A stretch of DNA of 64,000 nucleotides from Streptomyces caelestis (GCF_001279005.1 NZ_LGCN01000197.1:25369-89368), one strand, 5' to 3'; counted from the stretch's first letter, positions 52,772 through 63,113 are shown. Made by a program: numbers and translations. The notes: a model not told the origin generated them from the letters alone.

Positions 52772-53947
52772 TCACCGCACCGGGTGCCCCAGCAGCATCG
52801 TCGGGGCGCCGGCGACGCGGGTCAGGAAGACCGTGACGGACTCGGTGCCGTGCGGCTTGGGCAGGACCTTGCGGCGCAGCTCCTCCGGCTCGACGGCCGA
52901 GCCGCGCTTCTTCACCGTCAGCGTGCCGACCCGGCGCTCGCGCAGCAGCGCCTTCAGCTTCTTGACGCTGAACGGGAGCCGGTCGGTGAGCTCGTAGGCG
53001 GTGGCGTACGGCGTCGGGCGGTGCTCGTCGGCGGTGACGTAGGCGATGGTCGCGTCGAGGAGCCCGCCGTCGAGTTCCGCGGCGACCTCGGCGACGAGGT
53101 GCGACCGGACGACGGCGCCGTCGGGCTCGTACAGGTACCGGCCGGGCGGGCGGACCGCGGGGTCGGGCAGCCCGCGGGAGAGGAGGGTGCGCGGACCGGG
53201 GAGGAGGGTCGCGCGGACCGCCGCCCCCTGCCCGGCGCCGAACCACAGCACCGCCTCCTTCACGTCCCCGCCGTCCGAGATCCACTCGGCCTCCGCGTCG
53301 GCGGGGACGGCCTCGTGCGGGATGCCCGGCGCGACCTTCAGCGCGGCGGCGCGCGGTGCCGCGCGGGCCGCCTCGACCGCCCAGGACAGCGGGGGCGAGT
53401 ACGCCTCGGGGTCGAAGATCCGGCCCCGCCCGCCGCGCCGGGCCGGATCGACGAACACGGCGTCGTGGCCGGCCGTGTCCACCTCCGTCACGTCCGCCTG
53501 CCGCACCTCGATCAGGTCGGCGAGCCCCAGCGCGTCGGCGTTCGCCCGCGCGGCCGCCGCGGTGAGCGGGTCCCGGTCCACCGCCAGCACCCGGATCCCG
53601 GCACGGGCCAGCGCGATCGCGTCCCCGCCGATCCCGCAGCACAGGTCGGCCACGGAGACCACGCCGAGCTCCCGGAACCGCCGTGCCCGGTACGCCGCCA
53701 CGCTCGCCCGCGTCGACTGCTCCACCCCGTTCGGCGTGAAGAACATCCGCCGCGCGTCCTCCGCCCCGAACTTGGCCACCGCGCGCTGCCGCAGCCGCGC
53801 CTGGCCCAGCGCCGCCGACACCAGGTCGGCGGGGTGCTCGCGGCGCAGCCGGGTCGCGACGGCGAGTTCACGGGCCGGATCGGTGTCGCGCACCTCGTCG
53901 AGGAGGGCGCGGCCTTCGGGGGTGAGGAGGGGAGCGAGGTCGTTCAC
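52772..53947 (-). CDS. Class I SAM-dependent methyltransferase (THUMP-like)
   Basis: The 391-residue protein has an N-terminal helical domain (LLTPEGRALLDEVRD) and motif I VADLCCGIGGDAIALARAG (about 105-123). AVFVDPARRGGRGRIFDPE with an acidic loop follows, and a C-terminal part LKALLRERRVGTLTVKKRG fits the THUMP-like domain of this family. RNA is the likely substrate, but the target is not known. The GTG start 53947 is chosen from the N-terminal pattern. The end abuts the sigma gene convergently. Confidence 0.82.
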   Translation of the reverse strand: MNDLAPLLTPEGRALLDEVRDTDPARELAVATRLRREHPADLVSAALGQARLRQRAVAKFGAEDARRMFFTPNGVEQSTRASVAAYRARRFRELGVVSVADLCCGIGGDAIALARAGIRVLAVDRDPLTAAAARANADALGLADLIEVRQADVTEVDTAGHDAVFVDPARRGGRGRIFDPEAYSPPLSWAVEAARAAPRAAALKVAPGIPHEAVPADAEAEWISDGGDVKEAVLWFGAGQGAAVRATLLPGPRTLLSRGLPDPAVRPPGRYLYEPDGAVVRSHLVAEVAAELDGGLLDATIAYVTADEHRPTPYATAYELTDRLPFSVKKLKALLRERRVGTLTVKKRGSAVEPEELRRKVLPKPHGTESVTVFLTRVAGAPTMLLGHPVR

Positions 53948-54037
53948 CGGGTCATTGTGGGCCAGTCGGTGGACCGTGTGCCTCCGGTCGCGGTGTCGGG
54001 CCGGATCGCCGGGGGCGGACTGCGAGGATCCGGCACC

Positions 54038-54961
54038 ATGCGAGCAGTAGGACAAAACGATAAAAGGTGGCCATATGGCGGTGTGCGGACCGGCCTCGCG
54101 GTACTCGCTCTCGCCTCCATCGCCGCGGGCTGCGGACCGGGCGGCGACGCCCCGGTCGAACCGGCGGGCGGTCAGCAGCCCCTGCGGGAGCCCCCGGCCC
54201 GCGCGCTCGACGCCTACGCCGACAAGCTGCGCGCGGCGCACGCGGCGAGGGTCGCCGCCGCGAGACGCTGGGGGCTGAAGCGGGTGCCGCTGACCGCCCC
54301 GCCGCCCCCGGCGGAGAAGCCCCGGATCACCACCCGCGACGGCTTCGAGGTCGACGGCCACCGGCGGCTGGGCCTCCCCCCGGTCTTCACCACCGTCCCC
54401 ACCGACGAGAAGATCCTCTTCCTCACCATCGACGACGGCGCCGAGAAGGACCCGGCGTTCCTGCGGATGATGAGCGAGCTGAAGGTCCCGTACAGCGCCT
54501 TCCTCAGCGACTACCTGGTCAAGGAGGACTACGGCTACTTCAAGGAGATGCGGGACCGGGACGTCGCCCTGCACAACCACACCCTCCACCACCCCTACCT
54601 GCCGGCCCTGTCCTACGCCCGCCAGAAGCGCGAGATCTGCGGCATGCAGGAGGTCATCGAGGAGCGCTACGGCGAGCGCCCCGTCCTCTTCCGCCCGCCC
54701 TACGGCAACTACGACAAGGCCACCCTGCGCGCCGCCAAGGCCTGCGGGATCACCCACGTCCCCCTCTGGAACGAGGAGGTCTTCGTCGACCGCTGGGAGT
54801 ACCGCGAGTGGGACCGCGCACTGCACCCCGGCGACATCGTCCTCAGCCACTTCCGGGGCCGCGGGGACTGGAAGGGCACGATGCCGGACATGATCCGCCG
54901 CTTCCTGGACAAGGCCACGGCGGAGGGGTACGCGGTGGCCCGCCTGGAGGACTACCTGTGA
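54038..54961 (+). CDS. Polysaccharide deacetylase lipoprotein 1
   Basis: The 307-residue precursor has a lipobox (LASIAAGC, Cys near residue 29) and a NodB-type deacetylase domain. The metal-binding pair is in LTIDDGAEKDP, the His motif is HNHTLHHP, and the RPPYGNYD motif follows with CGITHVPLWN. It should act on an extracytoplasmic glycan, perhaps peptidoglycan. ATG 54038 follows GAGGATC. A close relative lies 330 nt downstream, separated by a tandem repeat, suggesting local duplication. Confidence 0.88.
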   Translation: MRAVGQNDKRWPYGGVRTGLAVLALASIAAGCGPGGDAPVEPAGGQQPLREPPARALDAYADKLRAAHAARVAAARRWGLKRVPLTAPPPPAEKPRITTRDGFEVDGHRRLGLPPVFTTVPTDEKILFLTIDDGAEKDPAFLRMMSELKVPYSAFLSDYLVKEDYGYFKEMRDRDVALHNHTLHHPYLPALSYARQKREICGMQEVIEERYGERPVLFRPPYGNYDKATLRAAKACGITHVPLWNEEVFVDRWEYREWDRALHPGDIVLSHFRGRGDWKGTMPDMIRRFLDKATAEGYAVARLEDYL

Positions 54962-55010
54962 GGGCCGGGAGACCGGCGACCGGCCTCCGGCCCCGCCCCG
55001 GCCCTCGACC

Positions 55011-55303
55011 GTGGGGCGGCCTCGCCGCGAGGGCGGTGACGTCGGCGGGGAGCGGTCCGACTGTCTTCCGGGCTCGGTGCGGTTCTCGGCCGTGGGGCGG
55101 CCTCGTCACGAGGGCGGTGACGTCGGCGGGGGCCGGTCCGGCTGTCTTCCGGGGCCGGGGTGCGGTGCCGGCGGGGAGCGGTCCGGCTGTCTTCCGGGCT
55201 CGGTGCGGTTCTCGGCCGTGGGGCGGCCTCGTCACGAGGGCGGTGACGTCGGCGGGGGCCGGCCCGGCTGTCTTCCGGGGCCGGGGTGCGGTGCCGGTGG
55301 GGA
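55011..55303 (+). repeat. Tandem repeat between two deacetylase genes
   Basis: GTGGGGCGGCCTCG recurs at 55011, 55092 and 55218, giving steps of 81 and 126 nt, both multiples of three. The unit around 55092-55217 is nearly identical to 55218-55303. Shared words include GAGGGCGGTGACGTCGGCGG and GGCTGTCTTCCGGG. A further 18-nt repeat GCCCTCCGGGCGCGGGCC follows at 55315-55352. Both forward frames stay open through it, so coding is possible but unproven. Confidence 0.85.
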
Positions 55304-56067
55304 CCGACCCGGCCGCCCTCCGGGCGCGGGCCGCCCTCCGGGCGCGGGCCGGCCTCCTGTTGGCGGGCGTCGTCGCCCTGCTGGCCGTGCTCGTCGGTTG
55401 CGGTCCGTCGGACGGGCCGGGGGACGGCGCGGGCCGGTCGCCCGGAGCCGGCCCGGCGCCGTGGACCGGCCCCCTCCCGCCCGTCGTCGACCGCGTCCCC
55501 ACCCGTGACGCGGTCGTCTTCCTCACCTACGACGACGGCGCCGAACGCGACCCCCGCTTCATCGACCTGGTGCGCGAGCGCCGGCTCCCCGTCAGCCTGT
55601 TCCTCACGGACAGCGTGGTGGGCCCCGGGTACGCCCACTTCGCCCGGCTGCGCTCGGTCGGCGCGAGCCTGCAGAACCACACCCTCGACCACCCCGCCCT
55701 GCGCGGTCTGCCCTACGCCGGCCAGCGCGCCGAGATCTGCGGCCAGCAGCGCAAGCTCGCGTCCCGCTTCGGCGTCCGCCCCCGCCTCTTCCGCCCGCCC
55801 TACGGCACGTACGACACCACCACCCTGCGGGCCGCCGCGGACTGCGGCATCGCGGCGGTGGTGCTGTGGAGAGCGACCCTGGAACCCGACGGCCACCTCA
55901 CCTACACCGACGGCCCCCACCACCTGAACCCCGGCGACATCATCGCCGTACCGTCGGGTGAGGCCCCGTCGCTGACCCTGACGGAACGGACGGCCCGGCT
56001 GCTGGACGAACTGGCGGAGCGGGGACTGGAAGTGGGCCGCCTGGAGGACCACGTCGGCCACCGCTGA
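55291..56067 (+). CDS. Polysaccharide deacetylase lipoprotein 2
   Basis: The 258-residue frame from GTG 55291 has a signal with lipobox AVLVGC (LLLAGVVALLAVLVGC) and the same NodB motifs as its neighbour: LTYDDGAERDP, QNHTLDHP and FRPPYGTYD. The frame is open much farther upstream through the tandem repeat, and the start is uncertain. The two enzymes share order and spacing of motifs, so they are tandem paralogues. The C-terminus has EVGRLEDHVGHR, echoing AVARLEDYL in the first. Confidence 0.82.
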   Translation: MPVGTDPAALRARAALRARAGLLLAGVVALLAVLVGCGPSDGPGDGAGRSPGAGPAPWTGPLPPVVDRVPTRDAVVFLTYDDGAERDPRFIDLVRERRLPVSLFLTDSVVGPGYAHFARLRSVGASLQNHTLDHPALRGLPYAGQRAEICGQQRKLASRFGVRPRLFRPPYGTYDTTTLRAAADCGIAAVVLWRATLEPDGHLTYTDGPHHLNPGDIIAVPSGEAPSLTLTERTARLLDELAERGLEVGRLEDHVGHR

Positions 56068-56110
56068 GCCCCGTCCGGCGGTTCCCGGCGAGCACCGCTC
56101 ACCTCCCGGC

Positions 56111-56180
56111 CCGTCCGGCGTGTGAGGACGAGGCCCGTTCAGGCCCGAAAGGGGCCCGGGGGCGCAGCCCCCGGGGACGC
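56111..56180. repeat. Streptomyces-type GC-rich repeat, orientation 2
   Basis: TCCGGCGTGTGAGGA (56114-56128), then GCCCGGGGGCGCAGCCCCCGG-like sequence, form an element that matches 39844-39858 in reverse complement and a repeat type common in Streptomyces genomes. The C/G block near 56155-56176 folds as a hairpin. It lies in the gap before groES. Confidence 0.6.
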
Positions 56181-56252
56181 TCACCACCACACCGGCAAGC
56201 CGCACGCACGCGTGCCGAAAAGGCGCCCACTCCCGCGACGCGCCGCAGGCAA

Positions 56253-56279
56253 TTGGCACTCCGCTTGACCGAGTGCTAA
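56253..56279. promoter_or_regulatory. CIRCE operator 1 with embedded -35
   Basis: TTGGCACTC-N9-GAGTGCTAA (56253-56261, 56271-56279) is a CIRCE element, the HrcA operator. TTGACC in its spacer (56265-56270) and CATAGT (56287-56292, 16 nt away) could be the promoter, so HrcA would block the polymerase directly. Confidence 0.9.
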
Positions 56280-56299
56280 TCGCAGTCATAGTCTCAGGT

Positions 56300-56326
56300 C
56301 TGGCACTCCCCCCTGGAGAGTGCCAA
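56300..56326. promoter_or_regulatory. CIRCE operator 2
   Basis: CTGGCACTC-N9-GAGTGCCAA (56300-56308, 56318-56326) is a second, slightly degenerate CIRCE, 20 nt after the first and about 100 nt before groES. Two CIREs suggest strong HrcA control of groES-groEL. Confidence 0.85.
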
Positions 56327-56425
56327 ACACGCGACGGGCAGGTCCGGCACCCGCGACGACGGATCCACCTGGTCGCCACCTCAGACAGTTAACCCCGTGA
56401 GATCTCCGAAGGGGGAGGTCGGATC

Positions 56426-56734
56426 GTGACGACCACCAGCTCCAAGGTTGCCATCAAGCCGCTCGAGGACCGCATCGTGGTCCAGCCGCTCGACGCCGAG
56501 CAGACCACGGCTTCGGGCCTGGTCATTCCGGACACCGCCAAGGAGAAGCCCCAGGAGGGCGTCGTCCTGGCCGTGGGCCCGGGCCGCTTCGAGAACGGCG
56601 AGCGTCTGCCGCTCGACGTCAAGACGGGCGACATCGTGCTGTACAGCAAGTACGGCGGCACCGAGGTGAAGTACAACGGCGAGGAGTACCTCGTCCTCTC
56701 GGCTCGCGACGTCCTCGCGATCATCGAGAAGTAG
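56426..56734 (+). CDS. groES: Co-chaperonin GroES
   Basis: The 102-residue protein has [20 protein letters not shown] at the N-terminus, the mobile loop around [19 protein letters not shown] (about 29-47), and [24 protein letters not shown]. The heptamer caps GroEL and triggers ATP-driven folding. GTG 56426 has GGGAGG upstream. It is the first gene of a two-gene operon under two CIRCE sites. A hairpin lies in the spacer to groEL. Confidence 0.97.
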   Translation: MTTTSSKVAIKPLEDRIVVQPLDAEQTTASGLVIPDTAKEKPQEGVVLAVGPGRFENGERLPLDVKTGDIVLYSKYGGTEVKYNGEEYLVLSARDVLAIIEK

Positions 56735-56769
56735 TTCACCCGCTTCCACCGAAGCACACCGCTTTTGAG

Positions 56770-56819
56770 CTGCGCCCCGGGCCCCCGCGACCTTACGAAG
56801 CCGGGCGTCAGGGGCGCAG
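56770..56819 (+). other. Hairpin in the groES-groEL spacer
   Basis: CTGCGCCCC (56770-56778) pairs with GGGGCGCAG (56811-56819), enclosing a G/C-rich 32-nt interior that may pair further. The spacer is 126 nt. It may reduce read-through or guide RNA processing so that GroES and GroEL levels differ. Confidence 0.5.
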
Positions 56820-56851
56820 TTCGTTTCACCCACGTTTTCCGAGAGGGCTGA

Positions 56852-58486
<1,635 letters not shown>

Positions 58487-58506
58487 GCGACCCGCTCGAA
58501 GCACGA

Positions 58507-58549
58507 CGAGGGCCCGGTACCGCCGCTGTTCGGCGGTGCCGGGCCCTCG
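58507..58549 (+). terminator. Terminator after groEL
   Basis: CGAGGGCCCGGTACCGCCG (58507-58525) and CGGCGGTGCCGGGCCCTCG (58531-58549) form a 19-bp stem with one G-U pair and a 5-nt loop. Few T residues follow, yet the stability and position make it the probable end of groES-groEL. Confidence 0.85.
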
Positions 58550-58626
58550 CCCGTGCGGCGGATCACGGAACCGCGCACCGGCTGGAGACGGTCTCCCCAC
58601 ACGGCAGACGTCGCAGGAGGGTCGGA

Positions 58627-59682
58627 ATGAACCAGGTGCTCTACGGGGAACGGTCCCGGAACCCGTTGGCGCGGACCGTGGAACTCACCGGGGGCGGGCT
58701 GCGCAGGGGCGGCAGGACGACCCCGCCGGCCGAGCTGAACCTCGGCGCCATGGCCGAGGCGTACCTGCGGGGGAGCTGGCTCGGCGGCGGTGGCGCGGAA
58801 CGCCCCCTGGCCCGGCTGCCGCAGGGCCCCGGCACCGTCCCGGTCACCCGTGTGACGGGGACGACCACGCCGCTGAAGGTGCGCCGGGCCGCCGACTTCG
58901 CCCGCGCCCTGGGGGAGTGGGCGGTCCACGGGTGCGGCGGGGCGGACCAGGTGGCCGCGCTCTCCGCGCGGGCGCACGCGGAGGGCGTACCGCTGTGGAT
59001 CGCGCGACGGTACGCGCCCGGCCCCGCCGGGGCGATCGCCGTCGCCGTGGACCGGCGCCTGGTCCGCGTGGACGTGTGGGGCCCGTACGCCCCCGCCGTA
59101 CGGCTGCGGGCGCCGTACGGCTTCCGCGGCGACTCCACCACCCCGGACGGCGGCCTGCACCTGACCGTCGGCGACGTCACCGCACATCTTGAACTCCGCC
59201 GCACGTTCCGCAAGTCCAAGCGCGGCGTGGAGATACGCCTGCCCGACCGGCACTGGACGCTGCGGCGCGAGAACGCGGAGAGCTCGTGGCTGCTGCGCGA
59301 CGACCGGCGGGTCGCGCTGCTGACCCGTCCGCCGCGGTGGCCGGGTCCTCCGCCCGGCACCGTGCTGCTGCCGCTGGCCGCCGTGCACCACGAGAGCCCC
59401 GACCCCCTGGACGCCGTGATGGCCCACGCGGTCGCCGCCTCCTTCGGCCTCGGGGACACGACGGGCCTGGCCAGGTTCCGTCCCCGCTCCCGCTCCGGAG
59501 GGGAGGCGGACGACGGCGCCTGGGAACTCCCCTGGTTCAGCAACCTCGGCACCGGCCGCGACGACAACGAACCCGGCGGCGGCGACGGCTGGGGCAGCGA
59601 CGGCGGGGACGGCGGCGACGGCGGCGGTGGGAGCGGCGACGGAGGCGGCGGTGACGGGGGAGGCGGCGGGGGCGGCGACTAG
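58627..59682 (+). CDS. Unknown protein with Gly/Asp-rich tail
   Basis: The 351-residue product starts NQVLYGERSRNPLARTVELT and contains no membrane helix. Pieces such as VPVTRVTGTTTPLKVRRAAD and YAPAVRLRAPYGFRGD suggest a beta-rich domain. The last ~35 residues are almost only Gly, Asp and Ser. ATG 58627 follows GGAGGG. I do not recognise the family. It follows the groEL terminator and is probably a separate unit. Long open frames elsewhere across it are GC artefacts. Confidence 0.7.
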   Translation: MNQVLYGERSRNPLARTVELTGGGLRRGGRTTPPAELNLGAMAEAYLRGSWLGGGGAERPLARLPQGPGTVPVTRVTGTTTPLKVRRAADFARALGEWAVHGCGGADQVAALSARAHAEGVPLWIARRYAPGPAGAIAVAVDRRLVRVDVWGPYAPAVRLRAPYGFRGDSTTPDGGLHLTVGDVTAHLELRRTFRKSKRGVEIRLPDRHWTLRRENAESSWLLRDDRRVALLTRPPRWPGPPPGTVLLPLAAVHHESPDPLDAVMAHAVAASFGLGDTTGLARFRPRSRSGGEADDGAWELPWFSNLGTGRDDNEPGGGDGWGSDGGDGGDGGGGSGDGGGGDGGGGGGGD

Positions 59683-59878
59683 CCGGCCGGGACGACGCTG
59701 CCGAGCACGCTCGTGATCGCGGAGAGGACGCGCGGGCTCCTTGCGAACGGCGACCCCTGTGGCCGCCGCGAACCCGAGTCCTCGCCGCGTACAGGACATG
59801 TGGGGTCCGCTTCTCCGTAGGGAGCCGGCCGACATCAAGGCCCGGAACCTCTCCCGAGGGACCGGGTTCCGCCCCCGC

Positions 59879-60349
59879 TCACCCGCCGACCGGTGCGGCG
59901 GACACCACGGCCCAGACGGTCTTGCCGGGGGCGCCGGGGCGCGGGGCCGTTCCCCACTCCTCGGCCAGGGCGGCGACGAGGAGGAGCCCCCGCCCGCCGT
60001 CCTCCTCGCTTCCGGCGTCCCGCGCCTCGGGCAGCCGCTCGCCCCGCGCGTCGCTCACCTCGATGCGGACGTGTCCGCCGTCCTCCCTGCTGAGCCGCAG
60101 CTCGGCGTCCCGGCCGGGGACCCGGCCGTGGGTCACGGCGTTGGCGGCCAGTTCGCCCACGATCAGCTCGACGGAGTCGTGCGCCGGGGTGCCGTAGCGC
60201 CACCCCCAGGCGTCCATCTGGCAGGACGCGAGCCGACGGGCGAGCCGGGCGCCGCGCGGGGACGGGGTGAAGCGGAACGAGAACACCGTCTGATCGGCGA
60301 GCGGGAGCGGGAGCGCGGACCGCCGCTCCGTGCGGGGGGAAGTCGTCAT
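59879..60349 (-). CDS. ATP-binding anti-sigma-type protein
   Basis: The 156-residue protein is a single HATPase_c_2 domain with VELIVGELAANAVTHGRVPG (N-box, about 68-87), HVRIEVSDARGE (G1-like) and GGRGLLLVAALAEEWG (G2-like). Streptomyces encode dozens of such RsbW/SpoIIAB-like proteins. The partner is unknown and none is encoded next to it. The start ATG 60349 is chosen because the N-terminus (TTSPRTERRS) then fits. The frame is open far upstream, which I regard as spurious. Confidence 0.8.
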   Translation of the reverse strand: MTTSPRTERRSALPLPLADQTVFSFRFTPSPRGARLARRLASCQMDAWGWRYGTPAHDSVELIVGELAANAVTHGRVPGRDAELRLSREDGGHVRIEVSDARGERLPEARDAGSEEDGGRGLLLVAALAEEWGTAPRPGAPGKTVWAVVSAAPVGG

Positions 60350-60798
60350 GCCCCGAAGATCCCGCGCCCACACCCCCGCCCACCAGGTACGACGCCCCCA
60401 CGGCGGCGCTCCGTCGGGGCGGTGGGCGACGGTGTCAGGCCTGTCGGGGCAGGTGTCCGTCGGCCCGTCCCGACGGTTGCCCACTGCAGCCGTACGTGCG
60501 GTCAAGCGGGCCGTGCCGAGCAGGCTCACGCTGACGTGATCGCGGACTTGAAGGGGAACCCGCCGTCCAACGGCCGCTCTCCCTTTCTCCTCGTCCCTGT
60601 GAGCCCCGGCTTCTCCGGCCCTGTCGGCGGGTGGCTGTAAAGGGGCTGAGGCCCCTCTCCCCCAGTAGCGGGTGCACCCCGTTGTCCCCCGTGGCCCCGT
60701 ACACGTCGATTCGCAGCAGCTCGCGGACGTGGGCGGGAACCCGCTCGACGGCTGGGCCACTCCGCAGTTTGCGCAACGTCGGGCTCCCGGACGGGTTG
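60350..60798. other. Spacer without recognised gene
   Basis: These 449 nt separate the anti-sigma-type gene from the VanZ fusion gene. I see a hairpin AGGGGC-TGAG-GCCCCT (60641-60656) and no convincing ORF with a ribosome site. Base composition falls toward the right. Promoters for the left gene should lie at the left end. Confidence 0.35.
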
Positions 60799-62154
60799 TC
60801 ACAGGGGAGGGTAGGCGCTGATGTGTACGGTGCCGTCGAGGGCATCCACCCAGTTGGTCGTGGTGACGGATTCGGTGCCCTCCTCGTGAGGGGGCAGGCT
60901 GTTCACGATCCATTCGGGCCGCCATCCGCGACCTCGGTCGTTCGCCTTGAGGGTGAACGCGTCGACGGTGACATCAGGGGGCGGGTTCCCGCCGGCCTCG
61001 GCTTCGTCCCGGAGGTGCTCCAGGACCAGTTGCTCGGCCCGCTCCTTGCTGATCTTTGTGGCGGGGAGGTCGAGTTCGGTGGGTCCCATGGTGACGTCGA
61101 CCTGCGAGATGCGTCCGGCACGGTTGACCTGGACGTCGAGCATGCGCGGCATGAGGATGTCGTTGTCCATGAAACGCCAGCTGGTGATCCATCCGAACTC
61201 GGCATCCTCTCCGACGGGTTCGGTTCGGTGCAGAGTGGCGCCTGCGGCCCAGTTGTAGTGGCTGCGCATGTAGGTCTCGGCGGTCCGGTAGGCATCGTCC
61301 TTGTCTCGCGGAGCTGCGGCAGCCGCGACGGGGAAGCTGTTGGCACCGGGCTCGCTGCTGGCTTCGAGCAGGATGTTCAGGTGCCGTTGACCGGGCCACT
61401 CCAGGGTGCCCGTGCCGTTGTCGCCGACCTTGAAGATGAGATTGGTGCATTGGACGTCGAGACAGGGCTGGACGTAGACGTTCGTGACGGGAAAACGGTC
61501 ACCGAAGGCTCGCTGGACGGCCTGGGTCACGGCCTTGCGCTGGTCTTCGCCAGGTGCGCTGAGGCCGGTGCCGTCGTAGTGGACCGAGCTCACCAGGGTG
61601 CGGAAGACCACGGTTCCGATGATGGCGACGGCGAGGCCGGCGACGGCGGCGGGTTTGGCCCAGCCGCTCCAGTCGAGTCGGTGCCGCCGGGCCAGGAAGG
61701 CTCCTGCGGTCAGCAGCCCGATCAGGCCGCCCAGGAGGTTCATCTCGACATCGGCACTGTCACAGCCCCGGGCGACGAACGGGATTGTGGCCTGGGAGAG
61801 CTCGATCAGACAGGGAAGCGCCGCCGTGCCGAGGAACGCCGGCACCGGCCGACGCAGGGCCAGCAGGGCGAAGCAGCCGACGGGCACGAACATGGCCAGG
61901 TTCAACAGGCCCTGAGCCGTATGGAACGGCTCGGCGAGATCATGGTTGATGACGCACTGTCTGCTCGCCTGGCCTCCCCCGAAGGAGGTGACACCGAGGA
62001 CCCCGGTCACGGTGGCCGTCAGGGCTAACCACCACAGACCGTGGGGGCTCCCCTTCCTGGTCGCCGTCCACCACGCCAGGCCGCCCATGGCGAGGCCAAC
62101 GAAGGTGAGGGCGGCCAGAAAACCGTAGTGGCCGTCGAATATGGCTGCAAACAT
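60799..62154 (-). CDS. VanZ-like membrane protein with large extracytoplasmic domain
   Basis: The 451-residue protein has about five N-terminal membrane helices (1-190) with the VanZ-type pattern NLAMFVPVGCFALLALRR and a polar helix IELSQATIPFVARGCDSADV. A ~260-residue globular domain with no hydrophobic helices follows, with four Cys early on (PCLDVQCTNLIF). VanZ confers low-level teicoplanin resistance in enterococci, and family members are of mostly unknown role. The C-terminal domain is unrecognised, so the fusion is noteworthy. ATG 62154 is the start. Confidence 0.75.
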   Translation of the reverse strand: MFAAIFDGHYGFLAALTFVGLAMGGLAWWTATRKGSPHGLWWLALTATVTGVLGVTSFGGGQASRQCVINHDLAEPFHTAQGLLNLAMFVPVGCFALLALRRPVPAFLGTAALPCLIELSQATIPFVARGCDSADVEMNLLGGLIGLLTAGAFLARRHRLDWSGWAKPAAVAGLAVAIIGTVVFRTLVSSVHYDGTGLSAPGEDQRKAVTQAVQRAFGDRFPVTNVYVQPCLDVQCTNLIFKVGDNGTGTLEWPGQRHLNILLEASSEPGANSFPVAAAAAPRDKDDAYRTAETYMRSHYNWAAGATLHRTEPVGEDAEFGWITSWRFMDNDILMPRMLDVQVNRAGRISQVDVTMGPTELDLPATKISKERAEQLVLEHLRDEAEAGGNPPPDVTVDAFTLKANDRGRGWRPEWIVNSLPPHEEGTESVTTTNWVDALDGTVHISAYPPL

Positions 62155-62222
62155 GTTCGTCTTTCACGTCGTGGACGCCGGCGCCCCACCGTATCCGGAG
62201 CGCCGGCGTCTCATGGCGATGC

Positions 62223-62675
62223 TCAGCAGTGGGCGGCCGGCGTCTGGTACGACCCACCGCTGTAGGAGAGCAGACCGACGCTGTTCAGGCAGGCCTTGTC
62301 GCCCGAGACTGTCCAGCTCTTCGACTTGTTCTGGCCATTGGCGATGCTGACGGCGCTGGCGTACTTGGTGGTGCCGCTCATGCTGTAGCCGAGCTGGGCG
62401 GAGATGGTGCTGCCGCCGTCCTTGTCGTATCCGGTGCGCAGGGTGGTGCCCGAGGAGCTGGCTCGCTTGCTGTGGTAAAGGACACCGTTGCTGAGCGACG
62501 TACAGCGCTCGTGCGGGTCGCCACTGGCCGTCCAGCCGCTGCTGTCGCAGTACAGTGCCTGCACGCCTACGCCGCCGGATTCGGCCGCCATGGCCATCGG
62601 TGCCGCGGCTATGGAGGTGAGCGTGGCGACGGTGACGATCGCGGCTCGGAAGGACGCGCGCTTGGTCGTTCCCAT
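62223..62675 (-). CDS. Small secreted protein with four Cys
   Basis: The 150-residue precursor has a signal peptide (FRAAIVTVATLTSIAAAPMAMA, cleavage near residue 31). The mature part is rich in Ser/Gly/Tyr with four Cys (LYCDSS, ERCTSL, KACLNS, final AHC), which could form two disulfides. No family is recognised. It lies 68 nt upstream of the VanZ fusion on the same strand and may be co-transcribed. ATG 62675 is the start, with GGAGAT close upstream. Confidence 0.7.
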   Translation of the reverse strand: MGTTKRASFRAAIVTVATLTSIAAAPMAMAAESGGVGVQALYCDSSGWTASGDPHERCTSLSNGVLYHSKRASSSGTTLRTGYDKDGGSTISAQLGYSMSGTTKYASAVSIANGQNKSKSWTVSGDKACLNSVGLLSYSGGSYQTPAAHC

Positions 62676-63113
62676 GGAGATCTCCTTCTGTCCGGCCGGG
62701 ACGGCGAGTCGTCACCGGCAGTGCGCATTCGATCACACGCCCTTCGCCTGGGTGGTTACCTTCCTTGCAGGTCGACGCTGGCTTGATCACAGAGAATTGA
62801 TCATGGGGCAACTCGGATGTTGCGTAACTAAAAGATCTTGATGCGTAAACATAAAGACCTGTGAATGACCTGATCGTTTCCTGTGAGGCCGCGTGAGGCG
62901 ACCTGTGATGACTGGAACGTTGCCCTTGATTGGCTCACACTGCTCGGTCCTGCGCGGGACTGTCGTACACATCCGCAGGGCGAACCAGAGGAAGCTGCCT
63001 GCGATTCGGAGACCGGCCAGGCTCTGACTTGAAACGGTTCGGCTTCTGGGGTGTTGGTGGGGTACGAGCGATCCGGTGAGGGGTGCGCGGGGCATCTGCC
63101 GCCGGCGGTGTAG
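62676..63113. other. Spacer without recognised gene
   Basis: The 438 nt before the transposase scrap hold no ORF I can support. The composition is less G/C-rich than in core genes, consistent with accessory or decaying DNA. The promoter of the secreted-protein gene on the minus strand should lie near 62690-62780. Confidence 0.3.

Noticed and set aside
55011..55303. Possible CRISPR array
   Set aside because: Only about three uneven units, with repeat sequence filling the spacers, and no cas genes.
60350..60925. N-terminal extension of the ATPase at 59879
   Set aside because: The added sequence has no domain and is rich in Arg/Pro as expected from a random GC frame.
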